DNA of 64,000 nucleotides from Nymphaea colorata (lineage: Eukaryota; Streptophyta; Magnoliopsida; Nymphaeales; Nymphaeaceae): positions 2,320,001-2,384,000 of the forward strand of contig NC_045146.1 of assembly GCF_008831285.2 (NCBI RefSeq), in the 5' to 3' direction. Position 1 is the stretch's first letter, and every line of letters starts with the position of its first letter. The notes beneath the pieces are model-generated. The model worked only from the letters and a program-made list of their open reading frames with translations, was not told the origin of the DNA and searched no databases. Below are positions 1-14,300 of the stretch, one piece after another. The translations under genes and the position numbers were made by a program.

Positions 1-3000
1 GTATTGCTTTAGGGAAAAAAAAAAGACTACATATAATATTAAGTAATTGGTTTTTTCTATATTTTTCTTTTAAAACTCATTAATAATCGAGCCTGCAGTT
101 CCGACCAAACTTTGTAACCACGAATCAAGTCCTGATGGATCACTGCAAAATTGTTTTAACTGGCCATTTGGCCTTGGTTCTAGTCGGCATCGAGACGTTC
201 TTCCCAAGTTTATAAGAAATGCATAGAGCTCAGATGCGGCCCTAAATTCTGTTTTGCTTTGCTGTATTTTGTTGTAAATAAATGATTCTTTGATCTCTAA
301 TCAGGATTGAATCGAAAAAAAAAAAACAAAAAAAAATAAAATAAAATCGTCGCAGGTGAACTGTCGTTATATAGTATATCCACTTTGCTCTACCCAGTCG
401 GTCATTAAATTGGTGGGCTCATTGAATAGGCAACCTCACTTATTATTCTTTCCAACAATGTGAGAGTGAAATGGCTTCCTTACTTCTTTTATGGCAAGTT
501 GCATTGGGTCTTGTCTTAATCACAGGAAGAGGATGTGATGTGGGCCTGAACTTGCCGCCAAACTGCTTGTTGATTCATCTCTCTGTCTATGTGACAGAAC
601 AGTAAAGAACCAAAGTAAAATCTGTCATAAAATTTACCAAAATTTTGGTTTGGCCATGGAAAAAATAGTTTTGGAAATTTTGGTTTTAGTAAGAGGTCAT
701 TTCTGAGGCTAGAACCCATTGGACTGATCCAGTGCTTTTGCCGGTGTAATGCTTAGTTAAGATTTTTTTAAATATTTTATTAATTTTTATATATAATTAT
801 AATATTTTATTATGAGTAATTATATTTATATATTATTTTATATTAAAAATATTCTCGATAAGTGCACATGCATACATATTTCGATAAAAATTGTTTCAAA
901 TTTCGTAGCTCTCGTATAAAATATAAAAAAAATTAAACCACACAATATTTTCCTATTAGAAAGAAAGAAACTTAACGTTTCTTATTTATTTGAGATGAAC
1001 ACAAAATCTTATTTATTTGAGATGAACACAAAAAAAAAATTTCAAGTAGTTTTCAATAACAATAAACAAAGATGTTTCGTCTCCAAGAAAATTGGTACAA
1101 CTGATGGGGCTCAATATCTGTTTTTAACTTGTCTGACATCAATTTCTTGTACCGTAAAAGGAGGGACACTCGTATACAAATTAAAACATAATACTGGCAT
1201 TACTCTAAGAAACCAAAAGCAAGACTGATACCTTAGGAGGAGGATTAAATTTTTCGGCTCTCAATTGTGCAGTATGATAAAATACTCATCTTGTTCACCC
1301 AAAAATAAAAACAAAAACATACCGGTGACTAAGGATTTAATGTTGAATTGAATTAAAAACATGATGGAAAGTGTGGAACTTGAGCCAAATTACTCTTTAT
1401 TTTCAGTTTAATAAACTCGATGCAGAATTGAGTCTAAAAATTGATGCTTGGGTTCCCCAAGCTTTGCCACGTGAACAACTTGGCAAGGTGCAATGGGTCG
1501 GGTCAGAATCAGAGCCAGAGTGGATGTGGGCCACTTGTAGGCCCCATTGATGGTAGCCAGCCAAACAGGATCTTCTTCAAAAGTGTGGAATCCATAAATA
1601 AAGTTCTTTGCAGAGTTGTCAGAATTCGCTATTCCCAATCTAAGGGTTTCATGTGTCAAATTTTAATTATTTTTTAATGTTTTGAGTTTTTATACTTTTA
1701 TTTTTAAAAAAATGTTTCTTGTGTACGTTGTGGGGCTGATTCGCAATCAATTCAGCTGAATAAATGAATCTGCCAAATTATTCACAAAAAACTGAGGTAA
1801 CGGAAAATTTGACACTCCACTCAAGTTATTTATCACAAAAAACTGAGTTTTGGTACATAGATTTAAACACAGGAACTAGGTTTTCAAAACTCACTGATAT
1901 TTGAGTGAAAAAGAAAAAAAGCTTTCATGAAAGTGTGTTGAAATTATCATTTGAATAACTTCAAGGAGTAGGAGTCGTGTACTGCATGCAGTCCACTTTC
2001 AAGGGGTCTAAAGTTCAAATCTTATAGTCACTGTCACGATTCAGTGCACTCTTTCTCTGAACTTTAATAAGCCTCGATGTAAAATTTGTGAACATCAAGA
2101 TGCCCCCTAATTCAGGGGTACATTGAAACCCTGAAAGTCTTTCATTTGGGCTTGGGTTGTTACAATGTGTATATATATATATTATATATCTTAAGTTTAT
2201 CTGAAGAGGAGGTATCATGATCAGGGTTCAACCTCAACATGACAATTAGAACATTAAAATGCTTCAAAATGTGGAAGTAGAAACAAGCCATATTTGATTT
2301 GAAATATTTTAATATTCTAATTACACAAGTAAAACATGGTGTTTGGAAATAAGTTAATTTTCCATTAGGCAATTGGGAAGAAAAGAAGGATGCCTCAATC
2401 CTCAAAAGCCTTATCCTAAGCCCCAAAGTATAGTAACAACTCACCTTCAACTTGATTTCACAACTCACTTCATAAAACAAATTAGAGTAACACTTCTAGA
2501 ATTATCATGAGCATTATGTTCATGTGTTTTAAGCGTAGTCGGTCAGGTTATAGGTCTATATAAAGGCAGATCTTTACTTTGATTCATGTGGGCATTATGT
2601 TCATGTGTTTTAAGCGTAGGTGGTAGGACATGACATTTAAATTAAAGGATGCACCGTTGCTATTACTGACACCGACGCAGCTCAGAATCTGAAAGGTAAG
2701 GGAAATGGGAGGGAGCCTTCGAGCCTTGTTTTGTGAACATCTCGCTCACCCAAACACTCATAAAAATCAACCCAATGTTATGTAATCTGTGAGCTTGCCA
2801 ACCCGACCACCTCTACTATGCCCCATTGAACAGCCCTGGTGGGTTAAACCCCATTGAACAGCCCGGTGGGTTAAACGGGGCATGGTTTTTTCATGATTGT
2901 GAATTCTAAATGGTTAAAAAGTTGAAATTAATGCACATGGTCTCACGTGAACCCCAGGCCCATTCAAACTCGTACATGCCAAAATCGCCAAACTGACTGA

Positions 3001-4450
3001 AAATTTCCTTAAGAGCACGGATTTTTAATCATATTTCCCAGAGATGGTCTAATACTTTTCCCTTTTATAATTGCCTCGCGCAGGTTATATAATATGGGAC
3101 CCACATGTTATGGGATGGAAATTTTCCAAAACACTCTTTCAGATTAATTGAAACACCTTTCTACGTAATATGGTGTCAAAAAATGTGAATGAAAATGAGG
3201 AAAAAACCCCTCTGCATGGTTTGGGAAGAATGTGAAGTAGAGTGGGCAGTTGGGGTTCCTGAACCAGCACTTTGGATCCAAATCCATATTGTACCAGTTT
3301 TGTCTACACCTGAGATCCAAAGCACTCATCACGTAGTCCGGATAGATAGGTGCTCCAGTCCGGCTGCACAGCAGCGTCCAGCACTGCAAAGTGCACGCCA
3401 TCCACCAAACGGAGCCGGGAGCAGATTACGGGTTTGGATCTTCACACCCGATCCCACTTTAGCGGAGGAAAGGAATAAAGGGCCTTGGGCGGAGATAAAT
3501 CTATACGCTGACAAAAGGAAAGGCGTCTGGCGTTCACGGTCTTGCCAGTTGCCAGTTTTTGAAAAGCAAAAAATTCATTACGACCCAAACTTCAGAACTT
3601 AATTTCAAAAAGCTCTTGGCTTCCCCTAATCACTAGTGAAAAAGATAACAAATTTAAGTTAAGTAGCAAAACCAAGTGACAATCCATAAAAACTTTCATT
3701 GCGATGAAGCGACACCTATGTCCAGCTAACCTATACAAGGGTAGAGTAGGAAATGTTTTATGAAGAGGGTCAAATTACAGTTTTCAATTTTAAACAAGGG
3801 CCAAAATATAATTTTTAAAAAAATTGAATATGATAAATGAAAATTTTTAAAATTTACATGTATATTTTTATTTATTTTCTTAGGAGGAGCTTAGGCCTCT
3901 GTCAACTCTGGCCCTGCTGGTGATGAATAAAACCTCTTGTTTCTTTTCAAAAGACAACAAATTTAAGACAATAGCGAACCTACATGTGAGCCTATGCAAA
4001 ATTTTGTAGGGACTTATATCCAATGCCACATGTGGTACCTACACCAAACTTAAGCCGGCGACTCAAATACTCTTCAACAAAAAAAATCTGGCTTAACACT
4101 AGTTTAAAGAATAACGAATATGTAAACCTTGATGTCATCTATCAATCTCTTTTGGCCTACCAACATTGTGTTATTAGAGCACGTAGTCGAAGAAGACATA
4201 ACATATATTTTTAAATGTATTTTATGATTATATCAAATGTTAAAAAAAATATACACTTATGAGAGTGCATTGATTGTAAGGGACATCCTGCATCACACAT
4301 AATTGGTAACTATTATGGGATATGGGTACCTTATATAATTTTTTAATAACTATATTATAATTTCAACCTACAAGAATATTCGCGGTTGGCCATACATGAA
4401 AATAATGTCATGCGCCTAGCCTAGGTAAATTGAGAGTCTCAGTTGGCAGT
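1..4450. other. Left intergenic DNA, no gene supported
   Basis: AT-rich sequence with no exon chain that I can support. Positions 240-320 (a TTGTAAATAAATGATTC stretch followed by A-runs) could be the 3' end of a transcript from further left, but no coding sequence precedes it. Small local duplications are seen: a 27-bp unit twice at 981-1033, a 28-bp word repeated 81 bp apart at 2511 and 2592, and a roughly 28-bp unit twice at 2821-2876. 3720-3920 resembles an AT-rich dispersed repeat that recurs near 46460-46600, 52680-52770, 59220-59340 and 59700-59825. 3189-3602 is GC-richer and open on both strands, but neither reading resembles a known protein. Confidence 0.5.
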
Positions 4451-4723
4451 CAACAAGAAAAGTGGCAGGACCCTAATTGGAATATAAAGTCTGATAATGG
4501 GATTATGGCTAAAAGTCTGGGAGCTGGACGTAGGTTTCTGGCAAAGAAAAATAAAAGGCTCCAGGAAAATATGCGTCCGTTACAACGCGATGAACGCACC
4601 CGTCGCTTTCTCCCGCTCGCTCCAGTCGATTGGCAATATATGACGACGAACACTGCTGCTGCTGGTCCTCCACAGGATCGAATTAGTGGGGAGCAGCGAC
4701 AAGGAAGGAAGAGGAGTCGAGAA

Positions 4724-5360
4724 ATGGGTGAGTGGCGGCCTCTAGATCCCGTTGTTGCTGGCGTCTGTTTTTGCGTTAATGGTGCTCTGTGTTTTCAATG
4801 TGCAGGTGCTGCGGAGGAGGAGTACCGCAGCGGCAGCAGTCTGTGGCTTGCTCCGACACCGAGCAAGAGATGGGGGGAGCTGTTCTTCCTTTTCTATACT
4901 CCCTTCTGGCTCACTCTCTGCCTTGGCATCGTCGTTCCTTACAGACTCTACGAGGTGCCTCGGATCTCCCGTCCAACCGTTTTCTTTGAAGTTTGTTTTT
5001 TTAATTTGAAATTGCTGGCCGTTTTCCTTTCCTTTTTGTTGCTTCTTTTTTCGATTTTTGCGTGGTTTTGGCTTGAGAGGCTTCGTTGTCGTGGGTGTCG
5101 TGACGGATGGGTTGCTTGTTGTATGGGTGTTCTCCGGAGTGACTTGTTTGTGGTGTCGCTGTTCTTGGATGTTCTGGTGGATTTTTGGTCTTATGGTTAG
5201 TGATGGAGTAGTGTGGGATGGAACACCAACAATGCTGTTTACGGTGGTTGGCATTGTAATGCCGGATTTTTTTTTTTCAATCTTCTCTGTTTCCTGTCTG
5301 AAAGTGCGGATTAGTCGCCGCTGGAATTTGGATGCTGTACTATTAGTAAATTGAAGAAGG

Positions 5361-5391
<31 letters not shown>

Positions 5392-8300
5392 TTCTATCAT
5401 AGAGCTAAGTTGACATCGCGTAGTGGCATGCCTTTTCTGAATTGGATGTTGTGATGATGGACCTGCATATGTGGGAATCCTCCCATAAGCATCCGTGTCA
5501 AAAACTTCATGTACCAAAAAGAAAGAAAGAAAAAAAAAAACGAAATTATGTGTATTTTCAGCGTCTTTTGAAGCCCAGAAGTTAAAGTTTCTTATTTGGT
5601 CTCTTGATTTGCAGAGCTTCTCAGAACTGGAGTACCTGCTTCTGTCATTGGTTTCTGCTGTTCCTTCTTTTATGATACCGACGATTCTAGTTGGGAAGGT
5701 TCCTCTCTGATCACCTCTTCTTTATAGTTGGTATTTCTGTTTTCTGTTGGGTTTCGCACACAGGATCACGATTCATCATATTTCTTTTTTGGGGTATTAA
5801 TGGCAATAAAAGCTGCTCTCATGAGAGTGTGCAACAAAACATGAGGCTTCAATGACAACGTCATGTGGACGTGGTGAGCTCTTCAGTGTCTTTGTCACTG
5901 AATCGTTATCTGCTAGCTCAATTTAATCTAACCTTTTGTGTTCAGTAATAAGCAGTAATAAGCATTGCGATTCCATGTGCCTCAAGTAGGTCCCAAGAAT
6001 TAAATGTGTTTCCTCAGGGATTGATAACTGTAGTTGCTAATTAACAATGCAATCAAGCAGATATAGTCAAATCTAACATTTTTTCTGTTCTAAATCTTTG
6101 GTGTCTTGAAGAATATCTTAGACTCATTTGGGAAATCACCGACTTTCTTTGAAAATGTAGTATCCAGAGCAATTGAGAACATGCATATTCACCAAAAGAA
6201 GTTCTAGGTGGGTACTGACTCTTCACAAAATGAGAGGTGTGGGCCACTATTGACTACTTGATGGCTTCCTAGTGGGAACAACCAAAAGTAGTATCTACAC
6301 CTTTCAGCAAAAAATATTAGTTATTAGATTCAAGCACTTCTTGAAGTTCTGCACTTTGAGTTTGAGCTTTTAAGTAGTTATTCATGGCTCCAAAAAATTG
6401 ACTTCAGGATGCTTCTTTCAGGAAGATGGTGGCAAACATTGGAAAGACCGTTACTGGGTAAAGGTCAGTGTCTTATCCTGCTAAACTCTTAGAACCTGAT
6501 GATGTAACAATCTGTACGTAGATGATGTCTTGTAGGAATTTGAAACTATTTTTATCCTATCAATGATAGTCATTTAGTTTACGAGATTGACAGAAATTCT
6601 TGGACAAATTTACACTTCAAAAATTTAACGAGTGATGAAGATTCACTTTTTGGCAATGCCTCTATGCTTGACATAACATGAAAACACAAGAGACAATGAA
6701 GATAGCCCCAGCATGATCTGTTTTGCATATAGGATTGTCGTAGGTAATGATATTAAGAAAAGACCTTTCTCAGTTGCTCTGTCCTTTTTGTGAAGGTTCT
6801 TTTCTTGATTAAATGAATGAGACAGAAAACCTAAGGCTATTGAAACAAATTCTTCATTATTTACAATGTATGATTTGGCTTATTTCTAACATGAATACTT
6901 AGTTTCTGGAAAATATTATTGCAAAAGTTGTCCTTGTTCTGGGTGATGGATACTGACTAAATAATAACATGTGTATGTGAATGCTGCTAATCATATGTCT
7001 ATATATTTGTTCTAAGTGCAATTCAGCTATAATTAACTTTTTAAAATTGAAGGCAATATGAACTATGATGAATTCCTGATATGTCATTTAGAGTGGCCAA
7101 TCAGTTGTTCTCCTTTGTGATGCTCATTGCATGTTTGATGCTTCTTGTTCTTTTGGTAAGCAGAATGCTGCTGAAGCCAACATATTGATTTGGTCCACGA
7201 CAATTTGAGCACCCAGATTTTTGTAATTGTCACTCTGTCTTAACCACCTAATTTTTGTACTATAACTCTGTGGCAGGCCAGTTTGTGGATTTCAATATTT
7301 AGTTATGTTGGCAATTATTTCTGGACTCACTATTTCTTCACCGTTCTTGGAGCATCCTATACTTTTCCATCTTGGAAGATGAATAATGTAAGTATAAAGA
7401 ATTACTCTAAAGAGGACAAAACAGTTGCTTTTCCACTCTACTGCTTTCATTTTCTTATTGCATTTAAGGGTTTTGAAAAGAATGAGGCAATTCCATTACA
7501 CATAGGAAGGAGCTTAGCTCATTTCTTTTACATTTAGAACAAGCATTAATGTTCAATTCTGGAAAAAGAACAACTCACATAAGTAGGATTAGCAACCGTT
7601 TTGGTTGACATAACTTGAATATTGCAGTTCTTATCTGATATCTCGAAGTTCCAACTTTAAGCTCATGATTTTAGGTTCTCTTCTATTTCCTTTGGATCAT
7701 AAACCACTTATAGGTTGCACACATGATCCAAGTAGTAAATATTCTTGGTTCTGGTAGGATGTTTACAATTGAGAATTGTGACTGGTTACTGATGCTGGTC
7801 TGTTTATTGCTGTCTAGACGTGGACCTGGAACCAGTCCTGCCTAAGTCAGGTCTGATGGACCCTGGTCCTTGTACCCACTACACCTCATAGTGGTACTTG
7901 GATCTGGAGGTTTGAACAGACATGCCTTAGCAGATGAACCATGCTTGTAACCATTAGGAAAGTTGAAGATTTGAAATATGAAATATATGTCCTGAAATTT
8001 GAAATATAAAATATACGTACTCATAACAAGGTCTATCTGGTACTCTGTTGTAAAGACTGAAGCCATTTGAACTGGTGACTACATATTCACCTTGATCAGG
8101 TTATCCTTTAATCTTGAGTTGCTTCCTTTACAGCACCATAATTAACATTCTAGGATGATTTTTCTTTTTTTAACTTTCATTTGTCATTAATTGTTTTTTT
8201 TTTTTCTTTTTAACTGACATTTTAAAATTTTTACTCCATGCAGGTGCCGCACACAACATTTTTTCTTACACATGTCTGTTTCTTATTTTACCATGTCACG

Positions 8301-11300
8301 TCTAATATGACTCTAAGGCGGCTACGTCATTCTATCTCAAATTTGTCGAAGCTGAATCAGTTAATTATTCAAGCAGTGTGGATTTTACTCCTCTCCTATT
8401 TCATAGCCTTCTTAGAGACCTTGGCTATTGCCAATGTATGTTAAGAAAACTGATCCTTGACTTTGATATTCTTGTTGATATATTAGTCATGATTACATGC
8501 TCAACGACAAATTTCTCACTCATAAAGGTTGAAAATAAAACCATTTTATGCAATGAATCTGATGAAGAAAATTCTTTGATGCAGTTTTAAATAAAATTGC
8601 TTTTTCTTGGGTTTTCCTGTTTGAGAACCCTACTTTTCATAGTACTTGTGTTTACTTTGTTGAAGAGAAAAGTAGAAACTGAAAACTTGGTTGACATAAT
8701 CTTTGGAAAATTTTTCCATTATATTGATTGATTATTTTTTGAATAATAAAAAAGTACAGAAACTAATTTTCTGTTTCTAGGTAAAGCAGTGGATTAAGAG
8801 TAAACATGTGTCATCAGTAGGCCACCAGCACTGTTTGTTCGTTATATTGTTCCTTTCAGGTTTAACTGGAGATGGACATGAAGCAAGATGTGTCAAAGTG
8901 ATGGGGAAAAAGTAGCACAGGCAAGAAAAAAATAACATTAACATCTGCCACAGTTAAGTTAACGTAGGATAAGCCTGGCCATGAAAATCTCCACAAACAA
9001 AGTATGTGCTTCTGGTAACAAGGATGGCCTGTAGCAGTAGGTTGGTGCCTCCACTTATGAAGAATGTAAATGGTGGCATTTCACTGCCTGATATTGGTAA
9101 ATTTTCAACGTACACCAATCTTTTTAAGAAAAACTTTACTAAACCGTACTTATTACAGTGAGGAGGGCAGCTGGCACAGGTGACCAATGAGTCAACATTG
9201 CTCCACTTACCTCATCAAGTAGGAATTAGGTAGAAAAGTATCAAAATCTTATTCTGATCTATGTTTCAAAATTCAAAGTGACCAATGGACATTGAAGATC
9301 TCTCAAGGTTTTTTTCTTGTTTTTCTGCTGCTGCTGCTAGTGCTTTTGCAAGCATTACTATATATGACTCGTTGACTATTACTACTACTAGTACTATTTT
9401 GCCGCTGCTGCTGCTAATTTTTCAGTTTGTGACTGGTTGCTTTCTTATTGTACATCCATCTAATCAAAATTAAATGATAGCAACCCAACTCCAAGGTTAT
9501 GCTGAACACATGTTCCTATGTCATTTTTGGTTCCTTATTTGTGTCTGTTTAGCCACTAGTATAACACATGTTTTATACTTGGAAGTTCAGAAACATTTTG
9601 ATAAATCACGGGTACCCAACGTAAAAGTGGATTCTGCACTAAAATTTTTCTCTTCTGCCTGTTTTTGATCTGAAATTAGGTTGAGGCAATGAACTTGCTT
9701 ACTGTGTTTTATCCTCAATCCTTTTCCAGAGAAAGTTTTATGTGCCATTCTCACATTTATGTTGAATGATCTGCAGTTCCCGTACTATGAGTTTGTAGAT
9801 CGCTCAGCAATGTACAGAGTGGGATCATTGTTCTATGCAATTTACTTTATAGTTAGCTTCCCCATGTTCATAAGGTAAGATACTGACAGAAAAAATATTG
9901 TGAAGCTTTGAGATTCTACATCATTTATAATTTCTTTTACAAATAGAGTTTTGTTCTTTTCTTTTGCAAGACAATATATGCTTCTAAATTTCAGTTTAAA
10001 ATGCATAACTTACAAAATAGCACAGATGCAACAGATGCACACACACACACATTTATCACATCATTTGAGATTTGCTGCATCTTTAGAATGAAGAATACAT
10101 AAAAAGTATGAAAAGCTGTTTAGGAAGCAAATCCTGCTCACCATTATTTTGCAATTACCCTATCTTGGACTACTTTTTGGTCTTCAAAGTTATTTTCTTG
10201 CTCCTGAATTTGATTAAAAACATGTGAAATGTACACGAGACCAGATCAAATTTTCTGGATAAAATTCCAATAATATCAATTCTTAGAGTTGGAGTCCATA
10301 ATAAGACAGGAAAACATTTAGAAGTATATGTTTCCCACCACTCGCTCTTTATCTGTAAAGGGCCATGAATGTGGTTCAACTTTTATAAAGGAAAAAAGTG
10401 GACATACGGTGGGCAGCACTAAATTTAGACAGAGACAGAGGAACCTGTATAACCCAAACCACCTAGGTCAGAGACAAAAACAGACCACTTAAATTTATGT
10501 GACAAAATATTTCAGAAAAAGATAAGCATTTAACATGTTTATGATTACTAATTTAGTGTAAAACATGTTCTAATTCAAGTTATTTTCAAGAAAATGTTGA
10601 TTTTTCTAATACCAAAATTTTAGCCGTCTAAAAGCCACTAATCTTTCTATGATTAGAAAAGCACATCTAAAACCTAAAAATGATTGAACTAATATATGTT
10701 TATATTAAAATCACACTTAAGCATAGCAACAAATATCATTTTCAGGTTTTAAATCACTAAGTTTTTTTTGGGTATAACATGGCAGCGTTAAAAATCTCAG
10801 GAATTAATAAGAAAAGATCCTAAACATAAATGTGAAAATAACAATCTGGTAATTAAAATGTAAAAAACATGAAAAAAGTGAAAACGTGAAAAAAAACCCC
10901 AAAAAACAAAAAAATGCAAAAAAGAAGTGTTTTTTCATTTTAGCATTTTTTCAAAAAGACGCTTTTTGTACCTTTTTCAGCTGGCTTGTTTTCAATGTTT
11001 TGAACGTGTTTCGTAAAAAAAAAAAAAGTGTTTTCTGTGGTTATGCTCTTAAGATCATACCTACCAGTTACATTGCACAGAAAAAATATTGATAATTTAG
11101 TTAAGGTGATCTGGTTCTTGTCCCTGGCCTACGTGGTGTCTCACTTATGCCAACTAGAATGATATCCATTATGCCCACCACTTAGTTTCTTGAAAGGGCC
11201 ATGGTAAAATCCATCTTTTGCAAAAGAACAGTAAGTGGTGAGACGTGTGCATGTGTGTGTGTGTGTGTATACGTTGACCAAAGTGAGGTCAACTTGATAT

Positions 11301-14300
11301 TGCATGTGTGTTCATGCGTGTTATACAAGTTCATTAAAGGTAACTTTCAGCTGGTGTTATGAGGATTGGGAGAATCATTTATTCAACAAAGTTTGAAATA
11401 TTTACGATGCTGCATATGCTGCTTGCCAGCTGAAGTGCCTCACTCCACTTGTTCATTAGGCAGAGCCCCTTAATGAGGTGAACTAAGACTGTCAATTCTG
11501 GAATGCAGCCTCGGCTTATCATATCACTATACAACTCAAAATTTTCTCGACTTTAGATGCCAAACATAGGGCCTAAATTAAGGAGGAGTATGTTTTCCTA
11601 TAAAAAGATGAATGCACAGGGGAGGACTGCAGTACCTCCTTATGCAATTCAAGAGCCACCTCCAACCTACCACCTTTACAGAGGGCATCAAGAAGAACAC
11701 CATAAGCAGGTAGAATTGGTACAGAGCTGTATCTTGTAATCTCATCTAAGGGGCCAAGGGAAGCTATAAATTCTTTACTGAACCCTTGAATTACTTCACC
11801 GTACCCTATTGAATGCTCTGGCCAGTATATCTGTTCCATCTCATCTAGAAAATTACGTGCTTCATCTAAAAGTCCAGCAGCACAGCAATGGTTTATCAGT
11901 ACCTATACGTGACCAGATTTGGAGCACAAACTTTCTTGGTCATTTGTTCCAACAGATCAAGACAAACATAAATCTTACCAACCTTTCCATATCCATCTAT
12001 GATTGCAGTATAAGTCACAACATTTGGATGGCATCCCTTTTCCTTCATCATCAATAGAAGTTTATGAGCTTCATCTGTTTTTCCTATTTTGCAGAGACCA
12101 TCAATCATTTCAGTGTATGTTATGACATTAGGGGCACACCCATTCTCTAACATCTTAGATAAGACCTTTAATGCAAGATCAAGCCTTTTATCCTTGAATA
12201 ATCTGTCCATTAAGGAGCTGTATGTGAACACATTGGGACTGTACCCACGTGCAGCCATCAGTTGGAAAACCCTTTGTGCCTCATCCAACTTCCCAAGCTT
12301 GCTGAACCCATCAATGAGTGCATCGTAAACAACATGATTAGGTTCACAGCCATCTCTTGACATGGCTTCCAAGAGGTCTTTAGCCTCAACCACCTTGTGG
12401 GCTTTACACAAACCATCAATTAAAGCACCATAAGTCACTACATTTGGCTTCATATCTGTGTCAGCGGCACCTGGTTCAAAATACATTTCAATATCATGAA
12501 TGCTCCCACTTCCTCGCATCCTAGCATATATCTGGCAAGCCTTGTCAACATTCCCAGCCTTGCAATGTCCATCAATAAGATCAGTATATGTGACTATATT
12601 TGGAGTGCAACCTTCAGCCAGCATCACTTCAAAAAGTTTGTTTGCCTCAAAGACCTGTCTTGCTTTAAGATAAGCATGTATCAGTGTTATAAGTGACAAC
12701 ATTTGGATGAGAGCCGTTGCTTACCATCTCATTTCACCATTTCCTAGCCTGTTGAAGAAGTCCAACCTTGCAAAAATTGTCAATCAGGATTGTATAAGTA
12801 AAAACATTAGGAACAATGTTGTTTTTCTTCATTTCTTCAAACAGATGCAACGCTCTCTCAACCTTCTTGGACTGACAGAGCAATTCAATCACTTTGTTGT
12901 AGGTACTTGTTTCTGGCATGAACCCTCTGCACATCATTTCCCCTATGATTCTGTATGCCCTGTCAGGTTTTCCATGACCACAAAGACACCGAGCAATGTG
13001 TTCCACGTTTATCTTATTCAGTACATATCCAGCATCAAGCATTTCGGCATATATAGCTTCAGCCAATTGCATATCTTCAGCACCTGGAAGATCCTCTTTA
13101 TCACATATTCCACCGACCAAGATATTGTATGCCACATATCCAGGGTGGTGACCCGCACCAGACATTTTCTTTAGCATCTTGTATGCATATGCATACTCGC
13201 CTGATTTGCAAACTGCGTGCATAGAGCAGTTAAAAACACTAACAACCTTCAGAGATAATTTGATTAAAAATTTTCTTACATCTACCCGACTGCCTAGATT
13301 TCAAAAGCCCGATTATAATCGTCCCATAAGTAACTGAATTAGGAAAACAGGAACTTGAACGCATGAGATGCAAGAAAGCTACTGCTTCATCCATCATAGA
13401 TGCTTCACACAACCCCCGAATCATTTTCGTATACAAAACAGCATCAGGTACAATTTCTTCCTTATCAATTAATCTGAGTGTGTCCTTCCATCTACCTTTT
13501 TTGCACAATGAACGCACAAAGCAACCAAGCGTGAAACGATCCACTTCAAAAGCTGAAGCTGTCATCTCGTTATACACAGCCAAAGCTAAATCCATGCGTT
13601 CTGCCATGAGAAGGACGTGAATCAGCGCAATGTAAGTAGTCTTTGTGGCCTATAACCAAAGTCCTTAAACCTCCCAATCTCTTCTAGAGCCTGGTTCTAC
13701 ATTCCATTTCGACAACACTTCGTAATCAATATATTGAGAAGCTTACCGAGAATTTCATCATCTCCATCCCTAAATTCCAATAGGAAACACTCCAGTATCT
13801 TAGTTCTTTTAGCATTCATCGAAATATCTAAAAGCGCATTATATGCCAAACTGCTATGACGGTAGCCGATTTGCCTCCCAGCCCAAATAAAAAACTTTAC
13901 GCAAGGCTCCGGTAATGTCCAGAAAACCTTCATTTTAGTCAAATATGGCAAGAAGAAACAAAAATTTCTAGTTACTTTGGAGGCAGATATCACTACTGGC
14001 ATGAGGCATGAGATATAATGCCAACTTCTAAACCATCTAAGACTGATGTGATTTATTCTAATCTTTTCCTGATGTAATGTGATCAATTTAAGAAACACAT
14101 CTGATGAACTTAAGCATCAACTAGTCTAGCATTCTGCTGGAGTTATTGAAAATTGTTTCTTGGTTTCTGTCTTTTGCTTTTTCTTTCTTTACTTGAGAGC
14201 AGCTTAGTTTTGCATGGTTGGTGAATATACAACTCCTGGATGCTATACAGTGGCTTTATCATCTTGTATTCAAAATCATTAACTGTTGTTGTTAAGTGCT

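Noticed and set aside
3189-3602. 137-codon plus-strand frame with an open minus-strand shadow (3329-3514)
   Set aside because: GC-richer block with no recognisable domain, splice chain or codon pattern. Left as intergenic.
4430-5200. 256-codon open frame on the plus strand
   Set aside because: It overlaps CPI1 exon 2 in frame, but its upstream part reads through the leader and intron 1 and its tail reads into intron 2. Only 4806-4954 matches the family.
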